The notes under the pieces: generated by a model | What the model saw: only the letters and a program-made list of their open reading frames with translations | Databases searched by the model: none | What the model was told of the DNA's origin: nothing | From: Oscillospiraceae bacterium | GTDB taxonomy: Bacteria > Bacillota > Clostridia > Oscillospirales > SIG627 | Reading direction: 5' to 3' | DNA: 64,000 nucleotides | Assembly (NCBI GenBank): GCA_015063605.1 | Contig: SVTV01000006.1 | Span: 1 to 64,000 of the forward strand | Shown: piece by piece, positions 42,200 to 50,223 of the stretch | Layout of the letters: each line of letters starts with the position of its first letter | Numbering within the stretch: position 1 is the first letter of the stretch | Program-made: the position numbers and the translations under genes

Positions 42200-43495
42200 A
42201 TGACAGTTTACGATATATTATCGAAAAAGCGTGACGGTAAAAAGATCACCGATGAAGAAATTAAATATATGATAACGGGCATCTGCGACGGCAGTATTGC
42301 AGATTATCAGGCGTCAGCATTTCTTATGGCATGCTTTATACAAGGATTGGATGAGGAAGAGACAGTGTCTCTTACAAAAGCCATGGCATATTCGGGAGAC
42401 ACCATAGACCTTTCCGCCTTTTCTCATACAGCAGACAAGCACAGTACGGGAGGTGTGGGCGACAAGACAACATTTATCGCCGCTCCGGCCGCAGCCGCTT
42501 GCGGATGCACCGTTGCCAAAATGTCGGGAAGAGGTCTCGGACACACGGGCGGAACGATCGATAAAATGGAATCCGTACCCGGAACGAGAACATCTCTTGA
42601 CAACAGCGAATTTTTCGCCAATGTAAAAAAACACGGTATAGCTCTTGCAGGTCAGACGGGCAATCTTGTTCCCGCCGACAAAAAGCTTTACGCTTTGAGG
42701 GATGTTACGGCTACGGTAAATTCTCTGCCACTTATTGCATCCAGCATAATGAGTAAAAAGCTTGCGGCAGGCGCGCAGACCATTGTTCTCGATGTAAAAA
42801 CGGGAAGCGGAGCTTTCATGAAGACATTCGAGGATTCAAAGGCACTTGCCGAAATGATGACTAAAATAGGAAATATGGCAGGCAGAAATACGAGAGCCGT
42901 CATAAGCAATATGGATGAGCCTCTCGGAAGATATATAGGAAACTCCCTTGAGGTCATAGAAGCTGTTGAAGTGCTTAAGGGTAATGTTAAGGGAGCGCTT
43001 TATGATATATCAGTTTGTCTTGCCGCAAATATGGTCTCTCTATCCTTCGGTACAGAATACGGTGATTCTGTAAAAATAATAGAAAAAGCTATATCAAGCG
43101 GTAAAGCTTACGAAAAATTCGCTGAACTTATCGCATCTCAGGGCGGCGATATTTCTTATCTTGACAATACCGATAAATTGAGAAGATCGCCTGTTATAAA
43201 GGTCGTTACCGCAAACAGAGACGGTTACATATTCTCCATGGATTGCGAAAAGGTCGGAATGAGCGCATGTGAATTGGGTGCGGGAAGAAAGAAGAAGGAA
43301 GACAATATAGACTTCGGGGCAGGTATCGTTCTGTGTGCCAAGGTCGGTGACAAGGTACACAAAGGTGATGAGATAGCATATCTCTATTCCTCCGAAGAAA
43401 ACAAAGCAATCGAGGGAGAAAAAATATTCGGAAGCGCTGTCCGCATAAGCGACATTGCTCCCGAAAAGAAGGATATTATTCTCGATATTATTTAA
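42200..43495 (+). CDS. pdp: Pyrimidine-nucleoside phosphorylase
   Basis: 431 residues, normal for the family. DKHSTGGVGDKT (about 80-91) and GRGLGHTGGTIDK (about 110-122) hold the phosphate-binding and substrate residues; LDVKTGSGAFMK is also present. It releases (deoxy)ribose-1-phosphate from uridine or thymidine. Last gene of the operon: its stop lies 3 bp from the stop of the convergent MATE gene, and no separate terminator is visible in that gap. Confidence 0.92.
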   Translation: MTVYDILSKKRDGKKITDEEIKYMITGICDGSIADYQASAFLMACFIQGLDEEETVSLTKAMAYSGDTIDLSAFSHTADKHSTGGVGDKTTFIAAPAAAACGCTVAKMSGRGLGHTGGTIDKMESVPGTRTSLDNSEFFANVKKHGIALAGQTGNLVPADKKLYALRDVTATVNSLPLIASSIMSKKLAAGAQTIVLDVKTGSGAFMKTFEDSKALAEMMTKIGNMAGRNTRAVISNMDEPLGRYIGNSLEVIEAVEVLKGNVKGALYDISVCLAANMVSLSFGTEYGDSVKIIEKAISSGKAYEKFAELIASQGGDISYLDNTDKLRRSPVIKVVTANRDGYIFSMDCEKVGMSACELGAGRKKKEDNIDFGAGIVLCAKVGDKVHKGDEIAYLYSSEENKAIEGEKIFGSAVRISDIAPEKKDIILDII

Positions 43496-43497
43496 TA

Positions 43498-44847
43498 TCA
43501 GGAATTTATATTTTTGATCCATTTGTATCTGTTCACCTTTACAACGGCAACAGCACACTTCAGCACCTGATCGGATTTCAGACAGATGAATACAACGATA
43601 GGAGAAAGATGTAATACAAAGGCACATATAAGTGATGCGGGAATAACTATGAGCCACATGAATATGAAATCGTTTTTAAATACGAAATCGGTCTCGCCGC
43701 CTGCTCTGACTATACCCGTTAAAACAGGCATCTGATAAGAAGTTCCCACACTTGTTACGGAAAGGATCGTAAGGAAGGAAAGAGCAAGAGAAGCTGATTC
43801 TTCTGTTACATCATAGAAAGACACTATCGGCTCTTTCAAAACAAAGATCAGAAGACCCGTTATCAGACCGATAATGAGGAACATGATCTGCATTGATTGA
43901 GCATAGGGCTTCATTTTTTCTTTCTTTCCCTCTCCGAGAGCTTTTCCTATTACAACGGCGGATGCGGATGCCGATCCGTAGCTGAAAACCGTTACGATCT
44001 GGAAAAGAGTTGTGGCGATACTGTTAGCCGATACGGCGGTATCACCCATATGACCGAGAATAGCCGTCTGTATGGACATGGCAACGCCCCAAGCGGCACC
44101 CGAGAGAAACACGGGAAATCCCGTTCTGACAAAATCCTTAACAAGCTTGAATTCCGTTTTCTCAAAGAAAGCACCGAGCTTTATCTTTACTTTTTTATCT
44201 ACCTTCCAAGCGTAAAAGACTGCAAATACAAGCTCAGCCAATCTTGAAACGAGGGTAGCTATTGCAGCTCCGCGAACACCCAGCTCGGGGAAACCGAATT
44301 TACCGAAAATAAGCACATAATTCAACACTACGTTGAAGAAAAGTGCGAAAAGCGAAACATAGAAGCCGATCTTCGTGGTCTCTACACTTCTGAGCATGTA
44401 TATCAAGATATTTGTAATTGCAAAGATGGGATATGTAAAGCAGACAATACGAAGATACCTTGTTCCTTCTCCGATAAATGCTGCGCTGTCGGAAAAGATC
44501 GACAGAACACTTTCGGGGAATATGAAGCATACTGCAAAAAGAAGAAATGAAAACAGAAGTGCAAAGCGCATTCCGAGATTGGTATATTTATGGATACCCC
44601 GGATATCCTTTTCACCCCAGCTTCTCGATGAGAATATAAGCATCCCCTCTGCAACACCGTTTACAAGCATCTGCAGCATAAACTGTATCTGATTTACAAG
44701 AAAAACGCCCGACAGAGATGCTTCTGAGTAAACTCCGAGCATTATGGAGTCGGCAAGGTTCACACCAAAAACTATAGCATTCTGCAATGCTATAACAAGA
44801 GTCATTGTTATAAAGCTTTTATAAAAGCTTTTTTCGTTCCTTAACAT
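43498..44847 (-). CDS. MATE-family efflux transporter
   Basis: The ORF opens at 44916, but the family N-terminus (FYKSFITMTLVIALQNAIVFGVN) fits a start at 44847 (449 residues). It has twelve membrane segments in two halves with the MATE-type NLADSIMLG and SVFLVNQIQF-like helices; QTAILGHMGDTAVSANSIA marks the second half. MATE proteins export cationic drugs or metabolites using Na+ or H+. Only AAAGG about 13 nt away precedes the chosen start, so it is not certain. Confidence 0.82.
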   Translation of the reverse strand: MLRNEKSFYKSFITMTLVIALQNAIVFGVNLADSIMLGVYSEASLSGVFLVNQIQFMLQMLVNGVAEGMLIFSSRSWGEKDIRGIHKYTNLGMRFALLFSFLLFAVCFIFPESVLSIFSDSAAFIGEGTRYLRIVCFTYPIFAITNILIYMLRSVETTKIGFYVSLFALFFNVVLNYVLIFGKFGFPELGVRGAAIATLVSRLAELVFAVFYAWKVDKKVKIKLGAFFEKTEFKLVKDFVRTGFPVFLSGAAWGVAMSIQTAILGHMGDTAVSANSIATTLFQIVTVFSYGSASASAVVIGKALGEGKKEKMKPYAQSMQIMFLIIGLITGLLIFVLKEPIVSFYDVTEESASLALSFLTILSVTSVGTSYQMPVLTGIVRAGGETDFVFKNDFIFMWLIVIPASLICAFVLHLSPIVVFICLKSDQVLKCAVAVVKVNRYKWIKNINS

Positions 44848-44966
44848 ATTTGCACCATGCCTTTCACAGTTTGCTTTTGAAAATTCAAGATCAAACCTTG
44901 GTCCTTGAAAACTCACTAATTATTTGATACGGATAAAAAATGCAGGATCCGAACACCCAAATACTG

Positions 44967-44995
44967 ATTATAGCACAATTCACGACTGATTTCAA
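44967..44995 (-). promoter_or_regulatory. Promoter of the MATE gene
   Basis: Minus strand TTGAAA (44990-44995), 17 bp, TATAAT (44967-44972). The transcript would start near 44960, leaving about 110 nt before the preferred start codon. Confidence 0.75.
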
Positions 44996-45000
44996 CACTT

Positions 45001-45849
45001 ATGAAAAAATATCTTCGTCTTATAAGACCAAAGCATTACATTAAAAATATAATAATTTTCTTCCCTCTTATATTTTCGGGGAAGCTTACGGATATATCGC
45101 TTTCACTGAAAACAGCAGCGGGGTTTATCATATTTTCCCTTGTTGCGTCCTCCCTTTACTGTATCAATGATATCCACGACAAGGAAAAGGATGCGTTGCA
45201 CCCCGTAAAGAGAAACCGCCCCATAGCTTCCGGAGAAATATCCGTAAAAAGCGCTTTAGTATTGAGTGCATTTCTTTTTATAACAGGAATTACACTCAAT
45301 ATAATTTGCTTTGATATTCTCTCCTCCATTTGGCTTGTTTCATACTTTATCGTAAGTATTCTGTATTCCGTAAAGCTTAAACACATACCGATAGCAGATG
45401 TACTCTCCTTAAGCTTCGGATATCCCGCACGTTTGTTTTACGCTTCAGCCTTATGCGGAATAGCTGTATCGGAATGGATGTTTCTGACATTGATATCGGG
45501 TGCGCTCTTCCTTGTATTCGGAAAAAGAGCGGCGGAGTACAAGGAATACAGTGAGCTTGAAACGAGAAATGTTTTGTCAAAATACACTTACGGCTTTCTT
45601 GAAAAGAACATGTATGTCTTTTATGTACTTACCGTGGTATTTTACACTCTTTGGTGTCTTGAGCACATAAATGAAGGTAAGCTTATCCTCTGCTCTGTTC
45701 CCGTAGTGCTTATCATCGGAATTTTATATACTTATAACGTGGAAAAGGGTGAGGGCGATCCTATTACCGTATTGTTTAAAGACAAGATGATCCTTGTTTT
45801 CATCCTCATTCTGGCAATAATATTTTTTGCATTTTTATATTTTTTATGA
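45001..45849 (+). CDS. UbiA-family prenyltransferase (DPPR synthase-like)
   Basis: 282 residues, about eight membrane helices. The first Asp-rich motif reads NDIHDKEKDALHP followed by KRNRPIASG (about 56-78), and the second is ADVLSLSFGYPARL with Ser/Asp near residue 128. The opening RLIRPKHYIKNIIIFFPL is characteristic of the decaprenyl-phosphate 5-phosphoribosyltransferase branch. Such enzymes move phosphoribose, or a similar group, onto a polyprenyl phosphate to make a lipid-linked donor. The membrane glycosyltransferase downstream overlaps by 4 bp (ATGA) and may use that donor. Confidence 0.78.
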   Translation: MKKYLRLIRPKHYIKNIIIFFPLIFSGKLTDISLSLKTAAGFIIFSLVASSLYCINDIHDKEKDALHPVKRNRPIASGEISVKSALVLSAFLFITGITLNIICFDILSSIWLVSYFIVSILYSVKLKHIPIADVLSLSFGYPARLFYASALCGIAVSEWMFLTLISGALFLVFGKRAAEYKEYSELETRNVLSKYTYGFLEKNMYVFYVLTVVFYTLWCLEHINEGKLILCSVPVVLIIGILYTYNVEKGEGDPITVLFKDKMILVFILILAIIFFAFLYFL

Positions 45850-47789
45850 GCTTTTTGATCTTTATTATCACAAACACATGCCTTGCCATTGCAGGACTTG
45901 TATTTTCCGTTTTATTATCGGAAAAAGAAATATGCTTACATTCCCTTGTAAGCCGATGGTTTATAATGAATATGGCTTTGATCTATGGAATCATTTATTT
46001 CACGGGAACATTCAAAGCATTACATTCAGGATCAATCGTATTCTTTTCTGCCATTCTGTTCGGTTTTTCTCTTTGCCTTGCATTGCGCAAAAGAGAAAGG
46101 ATAAAAGATACTTTAAAAGCTTTGATAAGTAATAATACCGTTTCTTTATTCAAAGGCTTTTCCGTTTTTGAAAAAATAATTACATTAGTTTTTGTGATTG
46201 CTTTACTTTATAAGCTGTCGGGTGTTATACTTCTTTCGCCATTTTGCTATGACGGTATAAAATACCACCTGCCGTCAGTTGTGGAATATGTAAAGAACGG
46301 TAGTTTTATTCCGATCAAAGGTTCTCTTTGGGCGAATGCTTATCCGAAGGGATTTGAAACATTCAATTTGTGGATGCTTTTGTTTTTTAAAGACGGTTTT
46401 CTAATAAAGCTTCCTCAATATTTAACCGTTCTTTTCGGAGGTGTATTCTGCTACGGGACATTGTGTAACATAAGCGTTTCCCGTAAGCTTTCGTTCTTCG
46501 CTTCTCTTCTCCTTTTAAGCACTCCCGTAATGACGGCGCAAATGAACAGCGCATATGTCGATGCACCCTTGGCATCAATGATATTTGCCGGTATCTTTTT
46601 CATTTCGGAATTATCGAAAAAATCCAAAAATACCAAAAATGAACGCAGAAGTATCCCGGATACTGTATTCTTTTCATTATCCGTAATGTTATTATTGGGA
46701 ATCAAGTACAGTGCATTGGCATACGGTGCAATTCTTTTTCTTCTTTTCTTTTTTATAGCATTCAGAAATGACGGATCGAAAAAAGCATTTAAAAATTTGG
46801 TGGTATCCGTACCCATATGTGCCTGCGGTATGTATTGGTACATTTACAATCTCATAGTATATAAAAACCTCATATTCCCCTTCTCGGTAAGCTTCGGAGG
46901 CTTCACGCTTTTTGAGGGAATGAATATGTCGGATGTTGTAATGCTTGAAAATATTCCCGCAGAGCTTTCCTCGATGGGAGCGATAGAGCGCATACTCTAT
47001 TCCTGGTTCTATCATGATTCTCTTCCCGTTTATTCATACGATTCGAGAATAGGCGGACTCGGGGTATTGTTTCCGTTCCTCTTTCTTTTCGGCATTGGCG
47101 CTTTGTGCTGTATTTTATTCAATAGAAAGAAGGATATCTTCGGCGGTGATACAGCTTTAATCCTTTTATCCCTTTTATTGATGTTTATCATCACTCCCGA
47201 AAATTGGTGGGCGAGATACACTTGCTTTATCGTTCTTTTCGCGGTTCTAGGAACCGCAGTTCTCGGAACTGCAGTTCTTGGAACCGCAGTTCTCAGAACA
47301 CACTTTAAAAAGATCAAAAAAGCCGTAATGACAGTCTGCGTTCTTTCGTTTTTTCTCAATATCTTTTCATCTGTGGGAGTAGATACGTACTATTACGGTA
47401 AATTATTCACGGATGAAAGCGGAAAGCTTACGGGAACTCAAAGGTATTCCGAAGGATATACGGAAAAGCTATACGATGTGATCGGAAACGACAAGTGCAG
47501 TATAATAAGCTTCCGAGCCGATTGCGGAGGATATGAGTTTTACGGCAAAAAGCTTGAAAACGAATACTCATGGTACACCTATGAAAACTTTTACAAAACA
47601 AGCGGTAAGGATATTAATTTCATAGATGACGAAAATGAATTCTGTTTAATCATAGAAAACGAAAGACCCGACTATATTCTTATTTCGGAGCCGTTCTTTG
47701 TATTTCATATAGATCACTATATGAGCACTCACAATGATTATGAGCTGATTTACAACGAAGACGGTGAACGGATATACGGGCGGATCTGA
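45846..47789 (+). CDS. Membrane glycosyltransferase, GT39/ArnT-like
   Basis: 647 residues with about 11-13 membrane helices and a C-terminal outside domain (about 495-647). The first outer loop has FCYDGIKYHLPSVVEY, where an Asp sits in the position of the catalytic Asp of GT-C/PMT enzymes, and SLWANAYPKGFETF. It probably moves a sugar from a polyprenyl-phosphate donor, perhaps that made by the UbiA-type protein, to an extracellular acceptor. Near residues 466-485 the sequence repeats AVLGT four times. Confidence 0.65.
   Translation: MSFLIFIITNTCLAIAGLVFSVLLSEKEICLHSLVSRWFIMNMALIYGIIYFTGTFKALHSGSIVFFSAILFGFSLCLALRKRERIKDTLKALISNNTVSLFKGFSVFEKIITLVFVIALLYKLSGVILLSPFCYDGIKYHLPSVVEYVKNGSFIPIKGSLWANAYPKGFETFNLWMLLFFKDGFLIKLPQYLTVLFGGVFCYGTLCNISVSRKLSFFASLLLLSTPVMTAQMNSAYVDAPLASMIFAGIFFISELSKKSKNTKNERRSIPDTVFFSLSVMLLLGIKYSALAYGAILFLLFFFIAFRNDGSKKAFKNLVVSVPICACGMYWYIYNLIVYKNLIFPFSVSFGGFTLFEGMNMSDVVMLENIPAELSSMGAIERILYSWFYHDSLPVYSYDSRIGGLGVLFPFLFLFGIGALCCILFNRKKDIFGGDTALILLSLLLMFIITPENWWARYTCFIVLFAVLGTAVLGTAVLGTAVLRTHFKKIKKAVMTVCVLSFFLNIFSSVGVDTYYYGKLFTDESGKLTGTQRYSEGYTEKLYDVIGNDKCSIISFRADCGGYEFYGKKLENEYSWYTYENFYKTSGKDINFIDDENEFCLIIENERPDYILISEPFFVFHIDHYMSTHNDYELIYNEDGERIYGRI
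47241..47300 (+). repeat. Four tandem 15-bp repeats
   Basis: Four copies of GCAGTTCTnGGAACn, each encoding Ala-Val-Leu-Gly-Thr (the last Ala-Val-Leu-Arg-Thr), lie in the membrane glycosyltransferase gene. Each unit contains a short palindrome such as GTTCTAGGAAC. The length is a multiple of three, so gain or loss of units would keep the frame and lengthen one membrane helix. Confidence 0.85.
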
Positions 47790-47813
47790 AAGCCTGAAAA
47801 AGGAGGAATTACT

Positions 47814-48305
47814 ATGAAAAAATGCAAAAAATGTAATACGGTACAAAACGACAGCAGAAGTGTATGCGTGGAATGCGGTGCGGTTCTCGGAAGACCTATG
47901 ACAGAAGATGAAGAATATGAGGTTAAAGTTTCACTTGGAGAAAAGCTTGATGACCTTGCCGAGCAAAGTGATGACTTTTACGTACCTATAAAAGATAGGA
48001 TCATCGGTGTGCTGTGCATTATCGGCGGTATTGCTTCTTTGATACTTACCATACTATCAAATAAGGCAGATATAAGTAACGCCGCACGAAGCGGTTTTAT
48101 ATCTATTATTTTCCTTATATTTGCATGTATCATGCTGCTCCTTCCGAAGTTTATATGGACAATATCCACTTTGAGATACCGCATATTTTACGATTGGGAT
48201 ACAAGTCCCTCTCCATTCTTCCTGACGATCGAGAAGGTTACAGCGTATATAATGTTCGGAATAGGAATATTTGAAATGATATACGGATACTTTTTATTCT
48301 TTTAA
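47814..48305 (+). CDS. Small zinc-ribbon membrane protein
   Basis: 163 residues with a strong AAAGGAGGAATT site. Cys4, Cys7, Cys18 and Cys21 (MKKCKKCNTVQN and VCVECGAVLG) form a zinc ribbon. Three hydrophobic stretches follow (about 60-80, 86-110, 143-163). The family was not recognised. It follows the glycosyltransferase by 24 bp and a hairpin closes the unit, so it belongs to the same operon. Confidence 0.6.
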   Translation: MKKCKKCNTVQNDSRSVCVECGAVLGRPMTEDEEYEVKVSLGEKLDDLAEQSDDFYVPIKDRIIGVLCIIGGIASLILTILSNKADISNAARSGFISIIFLIFACIMLLLPKFIWTISTLRYRIFYDWDTSPSPFFLTIEKVTAYIMFGIGIFEMIYGYFLFF

Positions 48306-48348
48306 TATGAAAAAACACTTCAAATAGTATTAATTTTTTATAAAAACG

Positions 48349-48379
48349 ATCCCGGGCAAGAAATGATCTTGTCCGGGAT
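48349..48379. terminator. Bidirectional terminator
   Basis: ATCCCGGGCAAGA (48349-48361) pairs with TCTTGTCCGGGAT (48367-48379), with one G-T pair. T-rich sequence follows on the minus side (CGTTTTTATAAAAA) and more weakly on the plus side. It separates the convergent zinc-ribbon and lipoprotein genes. Confidence 0.8.
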
Positions 48380-48413
48380 ACATTTTGTTACTTATGTATT
48401 TAATTTATGACCA

Positions 48414-49910
48414 TCAGAATATATTCTTATATGCGTCTATAACGTCTGTAAGAGCCTGTTCATATGTTCCCTTGTTCTTGTCCCATGTTGAAACAAAGTT
48501 GCCGTCAGCTGTATTCCATACCTGGCTGGGAAGCATATACTCGATACCGCCGATAGAAGCGGAATGGAGGTTTACAAAGTCAAAGTATACTGTGCTTGTG
48601 ATAAGGTCAAGCATAGCGCCGTGCTTATCTTCACGAGCCCAAGCCTTCTGGAGAGCGTTGGAGTATACTTCGGGAGTTACGAACTTATATCCGTCGGAAG
48701 CCATAGCTTCGAGGAATATAGCGGAGAGCTCGGGATCCTGTGCACATGTGGGGATACCGAATATTGTACCGGAGTCAGCAACGTATGTTCTGTAGTTATC
48801 CTGAGATTCCTCATACTTGGGATAAGGTATCATAGCAAAGTCAGTTGACATTTCTCTGAATGCCTTAAGCTGGCTCATCTGACAATACTGAACCATCATT
48901 TCGCCCTTCTTGAACTTATCCGTTATGAAGTCGGAGTCCGCCTGAGATGCGCCCTTTACCCATACGCCTTCTGTTCTGTACATAAGCTCAATAGTCTTTT
49001 CGGATATTTCAGCATTTCTTTCATTGCCGAGGATAAGCTCGGGAAGACCGTCAGCATTTCTTTCGGAAAGCTGAACGCCGAGACCGATATAGTAGTCGAT
49101 CATGGAAGCGTTGGGAGCAAGTCCGAGACCGTAAAGGTCATTTTCGTCCTTATTACCGTTACCGTCAAGATCTTCATATACTGTCTTACAATACTCAACA
49201 AGCTTATCGAGAGTCCATTTACCGTCGAGGATAAGATCGAAAAGCATTTCATCTGCATCACCGATCTTTTCTTCGAAAATAGTTGTGTTTACGGACAAAC
49301 CGCGGGCACACATCAAGAAGTTACTGCTTATATCACCTGCTGCAAAGTAGATATTGCCGTCGCCGATGGTAGCAGCTTCGATAAAGCCGTGAGCCCACCA
49401 AGGACGGGAGAAATCGAGATACTGATCGTAATTGTTGAGCTTCTCATAAAAGCCTTCATGAGCAAGCGCCATCTGATAATAACGGGGAGTAGCCGTTACG
49501 TCGCACTGCTCCGCATTGGATTTGATTATGTTTCTGAGGTTATTTGCAAGATCCAACTGACCGAGACCTGCGTAAACGATCTCAATTGTGATACCGAGTC
49601 TATCCTGAACTCTGAGCTGACGCTCATAGATAGCATCGTTGATTATTTCTTCTGTCTTTTCTTCTGTCCAAAGGTTCTTGTCTCCGTCTCTGGAGTAAAC
49701 CTTTACGACTGTTCCGCCGTAATCGAGATCATCGGGAAGACCGTCTTTAATATCTTCACGGGCAATTTCACCCGTCTTCTCAACTGAGCCCGTTGCGGGA
49801 GCACCTGTTCCCGTGGGAGCCGAGCCTGTCTGAGCGGGATCGCCCGAGCAGGAAACGAGCATAACTGCAAGCATCATGAATGCAAGAGCCAAACTGATAA
49901 TTTTTTTCAT
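48414..49910 (-). CDS. ABC-type extracellular solute-binding lipoprotein
   Basis: 498 residues. The signal peptide has a lipobox, LVSC with Cys21, then a Ser/Gly/Thr/Pro linker. The mature part looks like family-1 sugar-binding proteins (DYGGTVVKVYSRDGD, LANNLRNIIKS, WTLDKLVEYCKTVYEDLDGN). A DxDGNxxxxE/DDxYGLG segment like an EF-hand calcium site is present, as in many such Clostridia proteins. No permease or ATPase genes are adjacent. It would bind an oligosaccharide at the cell surface. Confidence 0.82.
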   Translation of the reverse strand: MKKIISLALAFMMLAVMLVSCSGDPAQTGSAPTGTGAPATGSVEKTGEIAREDIKDGLPDDLDYGGTVVKVYSRDGDKNLWTEEKTEEIINDAIYERQLRVQDRLGITIEIVYAGLGQLDLANNLRNIIKSNAEQCDVTATPRYYQMALAHEGFYEKLNNYDQYLDFSRPWWAHGFIEAATIGDGNIYFAAGDISSNFLMCARGLSVNTTIFEEKIGDADEMLFDLILDGKWTLDKLVEYCKTVYEDLDGNGNKDENDLYGLGLAPNASMIDYYIGLGVQLSERNADGLPELILGNERNAEISEKTIELMYRTEGVWVKGASQADSDFITDKFKKGEMMVQYCQMSQLKAFREMSTDFAMIPYPKYEESQDNYRTYVADSGTIFGIPTCAQDPELSAIFLEAMASDGYKFVTPEVYSNALQKAWAREDKHGAMLDLITSTVYFDFVNLHSASIGGIEYMLPSQVWNTADGNFVSTWDKNKGTYEQALTDVIDAYKNIF

Positions 49911-50033
49911 TTTCTTACCTTTCCGGAATATGATTCCTTAATAGAATGTTGCCTTATTCTGCAGAATATGAACTTTTTGTATCAAACCGGTGACAAAAAA
50001 TTACAAAATTGCAAACAAAATAATCACGTAATC

Positions 50034-50062
50034 ATTATAGCACTATATTATGCCCTTGTCAA
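50034..50062 (-). promoter_or_regulatory. Promoter of the solute-binding protein gene
   Basis: Minus strand TTGACA (50057-50062), 17 bp, TATAAT (50034-50039): perfect in both boxes. The leader is about 120 nt. It is divergent from the promoter at 50157. Confidence 0.88.
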
Positions 50063-50156
50063 GTATTCAAAAACAATTTACAAATTGTTTAATGCGATTT
50101 ATGTTAAGTCATTTAATAATGCACAACATCTTTTTTCAAAAGCTATATTCTTACAC

Positions 50157-50185
50157 TTGACATTCGTAAAAATGGCATTTATAAT
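50157..50185 (+). promoter_or_regulatory. Promoter of the 792-residue enzyme gene
   Basis: Plus strand TTGACA (50157-50162), 17 bp, TATAAT (50180-50185), about 32 nt before the ATG, which follows GAAAGGTGA. Nothing else is seen in the 313-bp gap beyond the two promoters. Confidence 0.88.
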
Positions 50186-50223
50186 TATACTGTGACATAA
50201 ACGAGAAAGGTGATACAGAGTAC

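Noticed and set aside
43094-43657. 187-codon minus-strand ORF
   Set aside because: Antisense to pdp and overlapping the end of the MATE gene; Cys-rich shadow.
47241-47300. Tandem repeats as a CRISPR array
   Set aside because: Units are contiguous 15-bp coding repeats without spacers and there are no cas genes.
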